Assembly: GCA_937965895.1 (NCBI GenBank) | Contig: CALCKS010000085.1 | Coordinates: forward strand, 1-23,907 | Reading direction: 5' to 3' | Source of the DNA: an uncultured Campylobacter sp. | GTDB lineage: Bacteria; Campylobacterota; Campylobacteria; Campylobacterales; Campylobacteraceae | Length of the DNA: 23,907 nucleotides | Shown: positions 15,014 through 22,857 of the stretch, piece after piece | Position numbering within the stretch: position 1 is the first letter of the stretch | How the letters are laid out: each line of letters begins with the position of its first letter | The notes under the pieces: generated by a model | What the model was told of the DNA's origin: nothing | Databases searched by the model: none | What the model saw: the letters and a program-made list of their open reading frames with translations, nothing else | Made by a program: the position numbers and the translations under genes

Positions 15014-15638
15014 CTTTTTCCTCGTAGCTAAAAAAACCTAAAATGCCCGCACTAGCGACCTTTTCGCCTACGCTGACGCTTATTCTTACATTTGCAGGCA
15101 GTATCAAAACTACCTCGCCGCTACCTAAAAAGCCAAATCTCCTGCCGGCTTTTAGTCGGCTAAAATTTTCAAAAGAAATACCCTTACTAAGAGGTCCGGC
15201 GATGACTCGGATCGCAAATTTATTATCTAAATTTTTACATACGAACAATGCTCGCTCGTTTAAATTTTTAGAAGCTTCCATAGCGTTACACAAAAATAGG
15301 CCGTGCCTTTGTTTGGCTTCTAAAAGCTCCATATCGCAAGGAGCCCTGAGTGCGCCTGCGTCAAATACGCCCTTACGGATGGTTATAGCTACGCACTGCG
15401 TATCAAAATAGTAAATTTTATCTATGCTTTTTATCTTGCCGTCGATCGGACTAAGCACGGCGTACGCATCGTCGCTGCCTAGCGCTCGCTCAGGATTTCT
15501 AAACCAAAATACGCAGAGCGCAAAAAGCGAGAAGAATAAAATTTGACACGTACCCAAAATCAGCGCAAGCAAAAGCAAAAGCCCTAAAGCAAAAACGTAT
15601 TTGTAGCCCTGTTTTGCGATTAGTCCGATGTTTTGCAT
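14994..15638 (-). CDS. psd: Phosphatidylserine decarboxylase proenzyme
   Basis: Psd converts phosphatidylserine to phosphatidylethanolamine with a pyruvoyl group formed by self-cleavage. The 214-residue length matches the short form of the family. One or two N-terminal membrane helices (about 12-46) are followed by FRNPER (46-51), SPIDGKI and the cleavage region RFGFLGSGEVVLILP, where Ser173 would become the pyruvoyl of the small subunit. It overlaps pssA by 20 bases and follows ftsH after 4 bases. The ftsH-psd-pssA order matches my memory of C. jejuni. Confidence 0.94.
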   Translation of the reverse strand: MQNIGLIAKQGYKYVFALGLLLLLALILGTCQILFFSLFALCVFWFRNPERALGSDDAYAVLSPIDGKIKSIDKIYYFDTQCVAITIRKGVFDAGALRAPCDMELLEAKQRHGLFLCNAMEASKNLNERALFVCKNLDNKFAIRVIAGPLSKGISFENFSRLKAGRRFGFLGSGEVVLILPANVRISVSVGEKVASAGILGFFSYEEKDARQSA

Positions 15639-15642
15639 ACCT

Positions 15643-17568
15643 TTACGCTTGTTCCTCTTTGTCTTCTAAATTTACGAGCCTGCTAGGCATGCCGCGCTCT
15701 TGTTCGTAGTTTGCGATGATCTCTCTAACCTTCGCACCCTCGATAGTTTCCTCTTCGTAAAGCGCCTCTACCATCTTTTCTATCGCGTCGCCGTAGGTTC
15801 GCAGCGTCTCTAGTACGTGTTTATAGCGCTCATCAAGCGTGGTTTTGATAAATTCATCCACTTTTTCCGCCGTTTTATCGCTATAGTCTCTATCGGCCTG
15901 ACCGCCGGCTAGGAAAGTACTGCGGCGCTTTTCAAGCACCATAAGTCCCGCGATATCGCTCATACCGTATATCGAGATCATCGAGCGAAGTATATCGGTC
16001 GCGCGCTCTAGGTCGTTACCCGCACCGGTCGAAATCTCTTTTATAAAGACCTCTTCTGCCGCACGTCCGGCTAAAAGCACATCCACTTCAGCCATCAGCT
16101 CGTGGCGCTGCATCATAAATTTATTCTCTTCAGGAGTATGAAGCGTGTAGCCAAGCGCCGCAAGTCCGCGCGGTATGATCGACACCTTAGTGACTCTGTT
16201 TGCACCCTTTGTCGTCTCTGCTATAAGAGCGTGTCCACTCTCGTGATAGGCTACAATACGCTTTTCTTTCGGATTTATACGTCGAGATTTTTTCTCAAGA
16301 CCAGCGATCGCTCGCTCGACAGCCTCAAGCAAATCAGCCTGCTCGACTTTGCCTTTTTCTTTTCTGCCCGCTAGTAGCGCGGCTTCGTTTATGATATTTG
16401 CTAGATCCGCCCCCGCAAGACCTGCCGTCATGCGTGCGATATCCTCGATACTAACGCTATGGTCAAGCTTAATATCTTTTATATGTACGCGTAAAATTTC
16501 GATCCTGCCTTTAAAATCAGGCTTATCGACGAGCACCTGCCTGTCAAATCTACCCGGCCTTAAAAGCGCGGCGTCAAGCACCTCTGGACGGTTCGTCGCG
16601 GCAAGTACGATAACCGGCGACGCATCCGAGCTAAAGCCGTCCATCTCGGCTAGAAGCTGGTTTAGCGTTTGCTCGCGCTCGTCGTTTCCGCCGATCATTC
16701 CGCTAGCTGCGCGACTTTTGCCGATAGCGTCGATCTCGTCTATAAAGACGATCGCCGGGGCTTCTTTTTTCGCATTTTCAAAAAGATCTCTCACGCGACT
16801 AGCGCCCACGCCGACGAACATCTCGATAAAGCTTGATCCCGAAACCGAGAAAAACGGCACGTCCGCTTCGCCCGCGACGGCCTTTGCAAGTAGGGTTTTA
16901 CCCGTACCCGGAGGTCCAACTAAAAGCACGCCTTTTGGGATTTTTGCGCCCAAATTTATATATCTATCCGGATGCTTTAGAAAATCCACAATCTCTTTAA
17001 CTTCTTCTTTTGCTTCCTGTACGCCTGCTACGTCGGCAAATTTAACCTTCGGCTTTTCCGAGTTTACTAGCTTTTTAGAGCTTCCCATTCCAAGGATACC
17101 GCCGCCCATGTTTCGCTGCATGCGGCTAGCTAAAAACATCCAAATTCCAAAGAAAATGAAAATAGGGAGTACCCACGAAAAGAGCATTTCTGTAAACCAG
17201 TTCGTCTCGCTATACGCTCCATAAGGAATCTTTTGCTCTTCCAAGATCGGCACTAGCGTCGGGTCGTTTACTCTTTTAGCAAAGTACGTTCTGCCGCCGT
17301 TATCCACGGCTTTTATCGAGGTTTCTGAGATGCCCACCTGCGCTACTTGCTTGTTTTTTATCATCTCTTTTATCTCGGAGTATGAGGTGCTTTTCGAGCC
17401 GGCCGCACTCTGTCCTAGTAGCGTGCCGTCCATCTCGCCGCCTCCAAGCCCGCGAAATGCTATCACTATCACGATAGCAAAAATGGCGAAAATTAAAATC
17501 GGATTTTTATTAAAAAAATTATTTCCGCCGTTATTTAAATTTTTATCATCGTTTTTTCTGTTATCCAT
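15643..17568 (-). CDS. ftsH: ATP-dependent zinc metalloprotease FtsH
   Basis: FtsH is a membrane-anchored hexameric protease that degrades misfolded membrane proteins and some soluble regulators. The 641-residue protein has two membrane helices (about 23-40 and 127-147) around a small periplasmic domain, then an AAA+ domain with Walker A GPPGTGKT (218-225), Walker B IVFIDE (273-278), pore motif FVG (251-253) and the second region of homology TNRPEVLDAALLRPGRFDR. The zinc site is HESGH (442-446). No truncation. prmA lies 18 bases upstream. A 291-codon frame on the opposite strand is a shadow. Confidence 0.98.
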   Translation of the reverse strand: MDNRKNDDKNLNNGGNNFFNKNPILIFAIFAIVIVIAFRGLGGGEMDGTLLGQSAAGSKSTSYSEIKEMIKNKQVAQVGISETSIKAVDNGGRTYFAKRVNDPTLVPILEEQKIPYGAYSETNWFTEMLFSWVLPIFIFFGIWMFLASRMQRNMGGGILGMGSSKKLVNSEKPKVKFADVAGVQEAKEEVKEIVDFLKHPDRYINLGAKIPKGVLLVGPPGTGKTLLAKAVAGEADVPFFSVSGSSFIEMFVGVGASRVRDLFENAKKEAPAIVFIDEIDAIGKSRAASGMIGGNDEREQTLNQLLAEMDGFSSDASPVIVLAATNRPEVLDAALLRPGRFDRQVLVDKPDFKGRIEILRVHIKDIKLDHSVSIEDIARMTAGLAGADLANIINEAALLAGRKEKGKVEQADLLEAVERAIAGLEKKSRRINPKEKRIVAYHESGHALIAETTKGANRVTKVSIIPRGLAALGYTLHTPEENKFMMQRHELMAEVDVLLAGRAAEEVFIKEISTGAGNDLERATDILRSMISIYGMSDIAGLMVLEKRRSTFLAGGQADRDYSDKTAEKVDEFIKTTLDERYKHVLETLRTYGDAIEKMVEALYEEETIEGAKVREIIANYEQERGMPSRLVNLEDKEEQA

Positions 17569-17586
17569 TATGTTCCTTAAATTATT

Positions 17587-18417
17587 TTACGCTTTTTGAA
17601 ATACGAAGCTTTTCCACTCGTTTTTGGTTTGGTTTTCTACCAGTTTGAGCGACGAAAAAGACTCTAAAATTCGCGTTTCGTATTTATCCAAAACGCCTGC
17701 TAAAACGAGATACGAGCTCTCTTTTAGCAAATTTATCAAATCGTTTTTTAGCATTAGTATCACGTCGGCGATGATGTTTGCGACGACGATATCGTATTCT
17801 TTATCCAAATTCGCCACCGAACCGGTCCAAATTTGATTAAATTTAACCCCGTTTAGTTCGGCGTTTTTTTGCGAACTTTGCACTGCTTGCTCGTCAGTAT
17901 CGCAGGCATCCGTGACGCATCCTAGCTTTGCTAGGACGATACTTAGTATCCCGCTTCCGCAGCCAACATCAAGCGCGCTCATGCCGTTTGCGGCATATTT
18001 TTGCAGATACTCTATACAAGCGCTCGTACTCTCGTGGTGACCCGAGCCAAAGGCAAGAGCGGGGTCGATGATGATGTTTTCAAACCCGCTTTTAGAATTT
18101 TCCCAGCTTGGGTGGATGTAAAATTTACCGATTTCTATCGGTCTTACGTTTTTTTTGTATTCGTTTAGCCAGTCTTTATTTTCTTTTTGGCTTTTTATTA
18201 TCTTAAATTCGATCTCTCGACCAAGCGCATTTTGCAGAGATTTTGCGTACTCTCGTAGGCCAAATTCCACTTCGTCTAGCTCGTCTTCGTCTCGGACGAT
18301 AAACCCGCCGACAGTCTCCTGCGTGCAAGTAACGCCCAAAGAAAAAACGAGATCCTCGAAAAGCTCGCGAAGCTCCTGCGAGCAAAGAACTTCAAGCTCG
18401 TAAAATTTATCTTTCAA
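17587..18417 (-). CDS. prmA: Ribosomal protein L11 methyltransferase
   Basis: PrmA trimethylates ribosomal protein L11 at several lysines using S-adenosylmethionine. At 276 residues it is slightly shorter than E. coli PrmA. Recognisable parts are PSWE (103-106), the family signature AFGSGHHEST (122-131), the AdoMet-binding LDVGCGSGILS (149-159), ACDTDEQAV (171-179) and the catalytic region VANIIADV (212-219). The N-terminal substrate domain (1-60) is acidic. It lies 12 bases after cheY and 18 before ftsH, the order known in C. jejuni. Confidence 0.94.
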   Translation of the reverse strand: MKDKFYELEVLCSQELRELFEDLVFSLGVTCTQETVGGFIVRDEDELDEVEFGLREYAKSLQNALGREIEFKIIKSQKENKDWLNEYKKNVRPIEIGKFYIHPSWENSKSGFENIIIDPALAFGSGHHESTSACIEYLQKYAANGMSALDVGCGSGILSIVLAKLGCVTDACDTDEQAVQSSQKNAELNGVKFNQIWTGSVANLDKEYDIVVANIIADVILMLKNDLINLLKESSYLVLAGVLDKYETRILESFSSLKLVENQTKNEWKSFVFQKA

Positions 18418-18429
18418 ATTTACGCTCTT

Positions 18430-18795
18430 TTAGCCCAAAACGTCTTCAAGTTTTTCTTTTAAAACTTGCGGCGTAAACGGCTTTACGATGTAGTTATTAA
18501 CGCCTGCTTTTAGCGCGGTGATGACCTCGGCTTTACCGCCCTCGGTCGTTACCATGATGATAGGCATATCGACGTATTTTTGCTCGGCGCGGACCTTTTT
18601 TACGAGCTCAAGACCGTTCATCTCAGGCATATTCCAGTCGGTGATAAGCACGTTTATATCGCTGTGCTGACCCAAAATTTGCCACGCTTCGACTCCGTGC
18701 TCGGCCTCTAAAATCTCTTGATGTCCGAGCCTTTGTAGGGTGTTTTTTATAATTCTTCTCATAGTAGAGCTGTCGTCGACTACTAGTATTTTCAC
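18430..18795 (-). CDS. cheY: Chemotaxis response regulator CheY
   Basis: A single-domain receiver of 121 residues, which in Campylobacter binds the flagellar switch when phosphorylated by CheA. The active site is complete: D7 and D8 for Mg, phosphorylation site D53 (ITDWNMPEMNG), T83/T84 and K105 in IVKPF. No output domain. The start is GTG with an AAGGA site a few bases upstream and a TAGAAT promoter at 18824-18829. It is followed by prmA and ftsH. In C. jejuni cheY lies between prmA and the pgl genes, which fits the position here. Confidence 0.96.
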   Translation of the reverse strand: MKILVVDDSSTMRRIIKNTLQRLGHQEILEAEHGVEAWQILGQHSDINVLITDWNMPEMNGLELVKKVRAEQKYVDMPIIMVTTEGGKAEVITALKAGVNNYIVKPFTPQVLKEKLEDVLG

Positions 18796-18823
18796 AATCG
18801 TATCCTTTTTTAAAAAATGTCCA

Positions 18824-18829
18824 ATTCTA
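18824..18829 (-). promoter_or_regulatory. Probable -10 box for cheY
   Basis: The minus strand reads TTTGCTAGAATTGG, a TAGAAT hexamer with upstream TTTG. Transcription would start near 18817, leaving a leader of about 22 bases before the GTG of cheY. It lies in the 66-base gap after hisA, so cheY probably does not depend on the pgl-his transcript. Confidence 0.6.
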
Positions 18830-18861
18830 GCAAATTTTATATTTAAATTTACTTTAAAAAT

Positions 18862-19572
18862 TTATTGGCCCAGTTTAAAGGCCTCTTTTAGATCGAGCGT
18901 CCCCTCGTAGTACGCCTTGCCTACGATCACGCCATAGATGTCTCCCGCGCGTTTTAGCGCCTCGATATCGGAGATATCTTTTACGCCGCCGCTCGCGATC
19001 GTATTTATACCGCTTGCCTTTGCGATTTGTGAGGTAAACTCAACGTTCACGCCGCTAAGGGTGCCGTCTTTTGAGATGTCGGTACAGATTACCGCTTCGA
19101 CTCCGGCTCCGGCAAATTTATGCGCTAGCTCGGTCGCTCTCATCTGTGATACCTCCGCCCAGCCCTGCACGGCGACGAAGCCCTCTTTTGCGTCTATGCC
19201 GACGGCGACGCGGTATTTTTGCGCCATTTCTTTAGTAAAATTTGGATCTTTTAGCGCCACCGAGCCCAAGATAACGCGCGTTATGCCGCTATCAAGGTAG
19301 CTTTTTATTCGCGCTTCGTCGCGTATACCGCCGCCGATTTGGATTTGTAAATTTGCGGCTTTTGCGATCTTTTCTACGGTTTTTAGATTTACCGCTTCTC
19401 CCGCAAACGCCCCGTCAAGATCGACGACGTGAAGCCACTTTGCGCCCATATCTTCAAACCTTTTAGCTAGCTCCCAAGGCGCGTCCGAGTAGATTTTCGC
19501 GCTACTCATTTCGCCCTTAAAAAGCCGAACAGCCTTGCCCTCTTTTAAATCTATCGCAGGGAAAATTTCCAT
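18862..19572 (-). CDS. hisA: Phosphoribosylformimino-5-aminoimidazole carboxamide ribotide isomerase
   Basis: HisA opens the ribose ring of ProFAR to PRFAR by an Amadori rearrangement in histidine synthesis. From the ATG at 19572 it is 236 residues, a normal TIM barrel. The catalytic acids are D8 (FPAIDLK) and D127 (GIDAKEG), and the phosphate-binding loops IGGGIRD and TDISKDGT are intact. The ATG shares one base with the hisH stop (TGATG), with GGAG seven bases ahead; a GTG three bases upstream is the alternative. It is the last gene of the pglE-F-G-hisH-hisA unit. hisF, which would pair with hisH, is not here. Confidence 0.95.
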   Translation of the reverse strand: MEIFPAIDLKEGKAVRLFKGEMSSAKIYSDAPWELAKRFEDMGAKWLHVVDLDGAFAGEAVNLKTVEKIAKAANLQIQIGGGIRDEARIKSYLDSGITRVILGSVALKDPNFTKEMAQKYRVAVGIDAKEGFVAVQGWAEVSQMRATELAHKFAGAGVEAVICTDISKDGTLSGVNVEFTSQIAKASGINTIASGGVKDISDIEALKRAGDIYGVIVGKAYYEGTLDLKEAFKLGQ

Positions 19573-20183
19573 CACATCTCTCCGAAATTTCGTAAAATTT
19601 TTAGTCCCGTCTCATGGCTCTTTTCGGGGTGCGGCTGAAAGCCGAAAATGTTATCTTTATGTACCGCGCTTACGAATTTATAGCCGTACTCGGTAAAGCC
19701 AAGCGCCGCGTCATCATCGCAAACTACGTGATAAGAGTGCACGAAGTATAAATACTCGCTAGCCGCTAGATCCTTATTTATCGGTGTTTGCTTGGTAAAA
19801 TTTATCGTATTCCACCCGGTGTGCGGCACCTTTAGCGGAGCGTCAAATTTGGACGGGTCAAATTTAACCACTCGCCCTTTTACGAGCCCGAGCCCCTCAT
19901 TTACGCCAAACTCCTCGCTTTGCTCAAAAAGCAGCTGCATACCCAGACAAATGCCCAAAAACGGCTTTCCGCCGGCTACGGCCTCTTTTATCGCGGGGAT
20001 AAAATTTCTATCTTTTAGCTTATCCATCGCTTCGCCAAAAGCTCCGACGCCAGGCAAAATGATCTTGTCAAATTTACCCAGTTCCTCGCCGCGACCGACG
20101 AGTTTCGCCTTTAAATTTAAACTCTCAAACGCGTTTAAAACGCTTCTTAAATTTCCCGCACCGTAGTCGATGATGCCGATCAA
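19572..20183 (-). CDS. hisH: Imidazole glycerol phosphate synthase, glutaminase subunit
   Basis: HisH releases ammonia from glutamine and passes it to HisF for imidazole ring formation. The 203-residue class I amidotransferase has its triad: C79 (GICLGMQLL), H185 and E187 (PHPEKS). The opening IDYGAGNL is typical. The start is TTG overlapping the pglG stop by 4 bases, behind an AAAGGAG site. Campylobacter can also carry hisH paralogues in sugar-modification loci, but the direct pairing with hisA favours the histidine pathway. Its partner hisF must lie elsewhere in the genome. Confidence 0.94.
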   Translation of the reverse strand: MIGIIDYGAGNLRSVLNAFESLNLKAKLVGRGEELGKFDKIILPGVGAFGEAMDKLKDRNFIPAIKEAVAGGKPFLGICLGMQLLFEQSEEFGVNEGLGLVKGRVVKFDPSKFDAPLKVPHTGWNTINFTKQTPINKDLAASEYLYFVHSYHVVCDDDAALGFTEYGYKFVSAVHKDNIFGFQPHPEKSHETGLKILRNFGEM

Positions 20184-21076
20184 TGCGAGCTCCTTTGCTT
20201 GGTAGCAAAAAGATAGATGCTAAGCGCGATCATCAATATCGCAACGCCGCCGATGAGATAGATCGCGTTTATGATGTGATCGGGCGCCGTGATGGCAAAT
20301 TTAAACACGAGCATCAGCGCCTCGATAGCAAGCGCGATGATGATCGACCCGATAAATCTAATCATCGTTTTGTTTTCCATATCTTCATTGCGCTTGCTTT
20401 TACCCAGCACCTCTTCTTCAAATATCGCTTTAACCAGATCAAAGATCGCAAGCGCCAGCGTCAGCACGATCGTGTGCTCAAACATCTTTTCTACTTCGAT
20501 ATTTAAAAGATCATTAGCCAAAAGCCCCTTGAGCGCGTCGGCGAACAAAAACAAGGCTATGGTAAAAAGCGCGACCGAAAATGCGGCGTAAACGACCTTA
20601 AGAAATTTACCGAAGTAGCTCTCTAGCTTGCCGTGGGAGACGATGGTTAGGATATTTTCTAGCGAAACGTCGATACACGCGACAAATTTTAGCTCTCCCT
20701 TATCATCATATATCGGAGTGGACGCCGTCACGCACAGTTCGCCCGTGAGCGAGGACGGATACGGGTCGCTTAGCACGCAGCGCTTCTCGCGCACCGCGGT
20801 GTAATAATAAGACTTATTGCTACAGTTTTCGCCGCCGCCGGCTTTGTATTTTTCGTTTAGGCTTACGGTGTCGCCTATTTGTACGCCGTTTGCGTCAAGC
20901 ACGTAAAACGCGTCAAAGCCCTCTATCTCGTGAGCCATTTTATCAAAGCCGCTTTTTATCGACTCGGCGTTTACCCCCGGCAGCCTGTTTGGCAAATTTT
21001 TACTAAAAAGATAGCATATATAGGCTCTAGCCTTATATCTTAACTCCGAAAACCTCTGTATATCTTGCAGCGTCAA
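20180..21076 (-). CDS. pglG: PglG, membrane protein of the N-glycosylation locus
   Basis: Matches the integral membrane protein that follows pglF in C. jejuni; its function is not established. The 298-residue protein opens with LQDIQRFSELRYKARAYI and has a Cache/PDC-like segment (about 55-140: FYVLDANGVQIGD, DPYPSSLTGELCVTASTPIYDDKGEL, FVACIDVS), a fold usually found in extracellular sensors. Four membrane helices follow (about 160-180, 200-219, 239-260, 269-291). Unusually, there is no membrane helix before the Cache-like part, so its side of the membrane is unclear. It carries cysteines at 85, 100, 115 and 134. It lies 2 bases after pglF and overlaps hisH. Confidence 0.85.
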   Translation of the reverse strand: MTLQDIQRFSELRYKARAYICYLFSKNLPNRLPGVNAESIKSGFDKMAHEIEGFDAFYVLDANGVQIGDTVSLNEKYKAGGGENCSNKSYYYTAVREKRCVLSDPYPSSLTGELCVTASTPIYDDKGELKFVACIDVSLENILTIVSHGKLESYFGKFLKVVYAAFSVALFTIALFLFADALKGLLANDLLNIEVEKMFEHTIVLTLALAIFDLVKAIFEEEVLGKSKRNEDMENKTMIRFIGSIIIALAIEALMLVFKFAITAPDHIINAIYLIGGVAILMIALSIYLFATKQRSSH

Positions 21077-21078
21077 AT

Positions 21079-22857
21079 TTATTCCTTATTTAGCGCGTGA
21101 TTAAACTCCGGTACGATCTCTTTGAGCGCCGCCGCGACGTCGTCCGCGTGTGTTAAATTTTTAATTTGCTCGTTTAGTTTAGCCACGTCGTATTCGCCCG
21201 AGTGCGTCACGAAAATAGACTGAAACTCGGTTTTTACGTCGTCTTTATTGATTAAAAGCTCCTCGTAAAGCTTCTCTCCAGGGCGAAGGCCGACAAATTC
21301 GACGCCCAGATGCTCCTTGTTTGATAAAATCAGCATCTTTTTAGCTAGATCGGCGATTTTTATCGGCTCGCCCATATCAAGCACGAAAAGCTCGCCGCCC
21401 TTTGCGATCGAGGCGGCCTGAAGCACGAGCTGACAGGCCTCGGAAACTAGCATAAAGTACCTCGTGATATCAGGGTGCGTGACGGTTAGCGGTTTATTAT
21501 TTTCGATTTGCTCTTTAAATTTCGGTATTACGCTGCCGCTTGAGCCCAGAACGTTACCGAAGCGCACCGCGACGATCTCGGTTTTAGCCGGCAAATTTGA
21601 GTTTAGCGCATAAAGCTCGCACACGCGTTTAGTCGCGCCCATGATATTCGTCGGGCGCACAGCCTTATCGGATGAGATCATCACGACCTTGCTAACGCCG
21701 TATTCGATAGATAAATCGATCAAAATTTTAGTGCCGATTATGTTATTTACGACCGCGGCTTTAGGGTTTGCTTCGCAAAGCGGCACGTGCTTATAGGCTG
21801 CGGCGTGGATCGCGATTTGCGGCCTAAACTCCTCAAAAACCGCGCGTAAATCCGCTTCATTTACGATATTTATCATCTTGCTCACGGTTTTGTCGCTGTG
21901 AGTTATCTCGCCGATTTTGTAGAGATTAAACTCGCTGTGATCGATCATGATTAGCTTGCTAACGCCAAATTTCAAGCACTGCTTGCAAATTTCGCTACCG
22001 ATACTACCGCCCGCGCCCGTAACCAAAACAACCTTACCGCCTAAAAATTTCTCCACCGCGCTGCTATCTAGGTCTTTTGGCTTTCTAGCTAGCAGATCCT
22101 CGATCGAGATATCTTTGATAGCGTCCTTGCCTGTACCAAACATCGAGAATATCTTGATATCGCGGATACCGTAAGCCGTCAGCTCGTCAAAAAGCTCGGC
22201 TAACTCGTCTTGACCCAGAGCTAGCGCGATGATAGCGGTTTTTACGTTGTACTCTTTGATCAAATTTGCGATTTCGCTCTTTGGCTGCACTAAAAATCCG
22301 TCGCAGTAAGTGCCGACTAGATCGCTCCTGCCGTCTACCACGCCCACGGCATATAGATCGATATAGCCCTGCCTAAGCCCTTTTAAAACGTGAAGCGCCT
22401 TTGACGTAGCGCCGATAACGATGCAGGGCTCGCCAGTGTGCGGCTTTTTAGAAAAGTCTAAAAACATACGCTTGGCGATCCTTAAATTTCCGATTAGCAG
22501 GCACGAGATAACGGCATCGATAAAAATCACGCTTCGAGGAAACGGATTAAAAAGACTAGGAGCCGCAAAATAAACGATCCAAAAGCAAACGATCGCGCAA
22601 AGATGAACGAGGAAAATTTTCCTAGCTTCATTTAGTCCGAAAAATCTCCACGGCACCTTGTAAATTTTAAAAAGCCACATGAAAAATAGCTTTAAAACCA
22701 CCATCGTAGCGCAGCCCGCGACCAGTCCGCCTCTAAAATAATCAGGCAGCACGCCGCTAAATCTAAGCAGATACGCCAGATAAAACGACGCGACGAATAT
22801 CACGATGTCAAAGGTTAGAAAAAACGCAAGCCGCTTTAGCTTCGTCGCCTTAAACAT
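21079..22857 (-). CDS. pglF: UDP-GlcNAc 4,6-dehydratase PglF
   Basis: PglF catalyses the first step to UDP-diacetylbacillosamine, turning UDP-GlcNAc into the 4-keto-6-deoxy sugar for the N-linked glycan. The 592-residue protein has four N-terminal membrane helices (about 10-125), a CoA-binding-like domain (140-240) and an SDR dehydratase domain with LVTGAGGSIGSE (278-289). The active site has the Met-x-x-x-Lys form (M406, K410 in NIMGATK) in place of the usual Tyr-x-x-x-Lys, a known trait of this enzyme group, with SSDK (395-398) where I recall STDK in C. jejuni. The ATG directly follows the pglE stop. Confidence 0.95.
   Translation of the reverse strand: MFKATKLKRLAFFLTFDIVIFVASFYLAYLLRFSGVLPDYFRGGLVAGCATMVVLKLFFMWLFKIYKVPWRFFGLNEARKIFLVHLCAIVCFWIVYFAAPSLFNPFPRSVIFIDAVISCLLIGNLRIAKRMFLDFSKKPHTGEPCIVIGATSKALHVLKGLRQGYIDLYAVGVVDGRSDLVGTYCDGFLVQPKSEIANLIKEYNVKTAIIALALGQDELAELFDELTAYGIRDIKIFSMFGTGKDAIKDISIEDLLARKPKDLDSSAVEKFLGGKVVLVTGAGGSIGSEICKQCLKFGVSKLIMIDHSEFNLYKIGEITHSDKTVSKMINIVNEADLRAVFEEFRPQIAIHAAAYKHVPLCEANPKAAVVNNIIGTKILIDLSIEYGVSKVVMISSDKAVRPTNIMGATKRVCELYALNSNLPAKTEIVAVRFGNVLGSSGSVIPKFKEQIENNKPLTVTHPDITRYFMLVSEACQLVLQAASIAKGGELFVLDMGEPIKIADLAKKMLILSNKEHLGVEFVGLRPGEKLYEELLINKDDVKTEFQSIFVTHSGEYDVAKLNEQIKNLTHADDVAAALKEIVPEFNHALNKE

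Noticed and set aside
16349..17224. 291-codon open frame on the plus strand
   Set aside because: It lies entirely antisense to ftsH, whose motifs are intact, and its Ser/Ile/Ala-rich translation has no family signature. The same applies to other long antisense frames over serS, leuA, pssA and psd.
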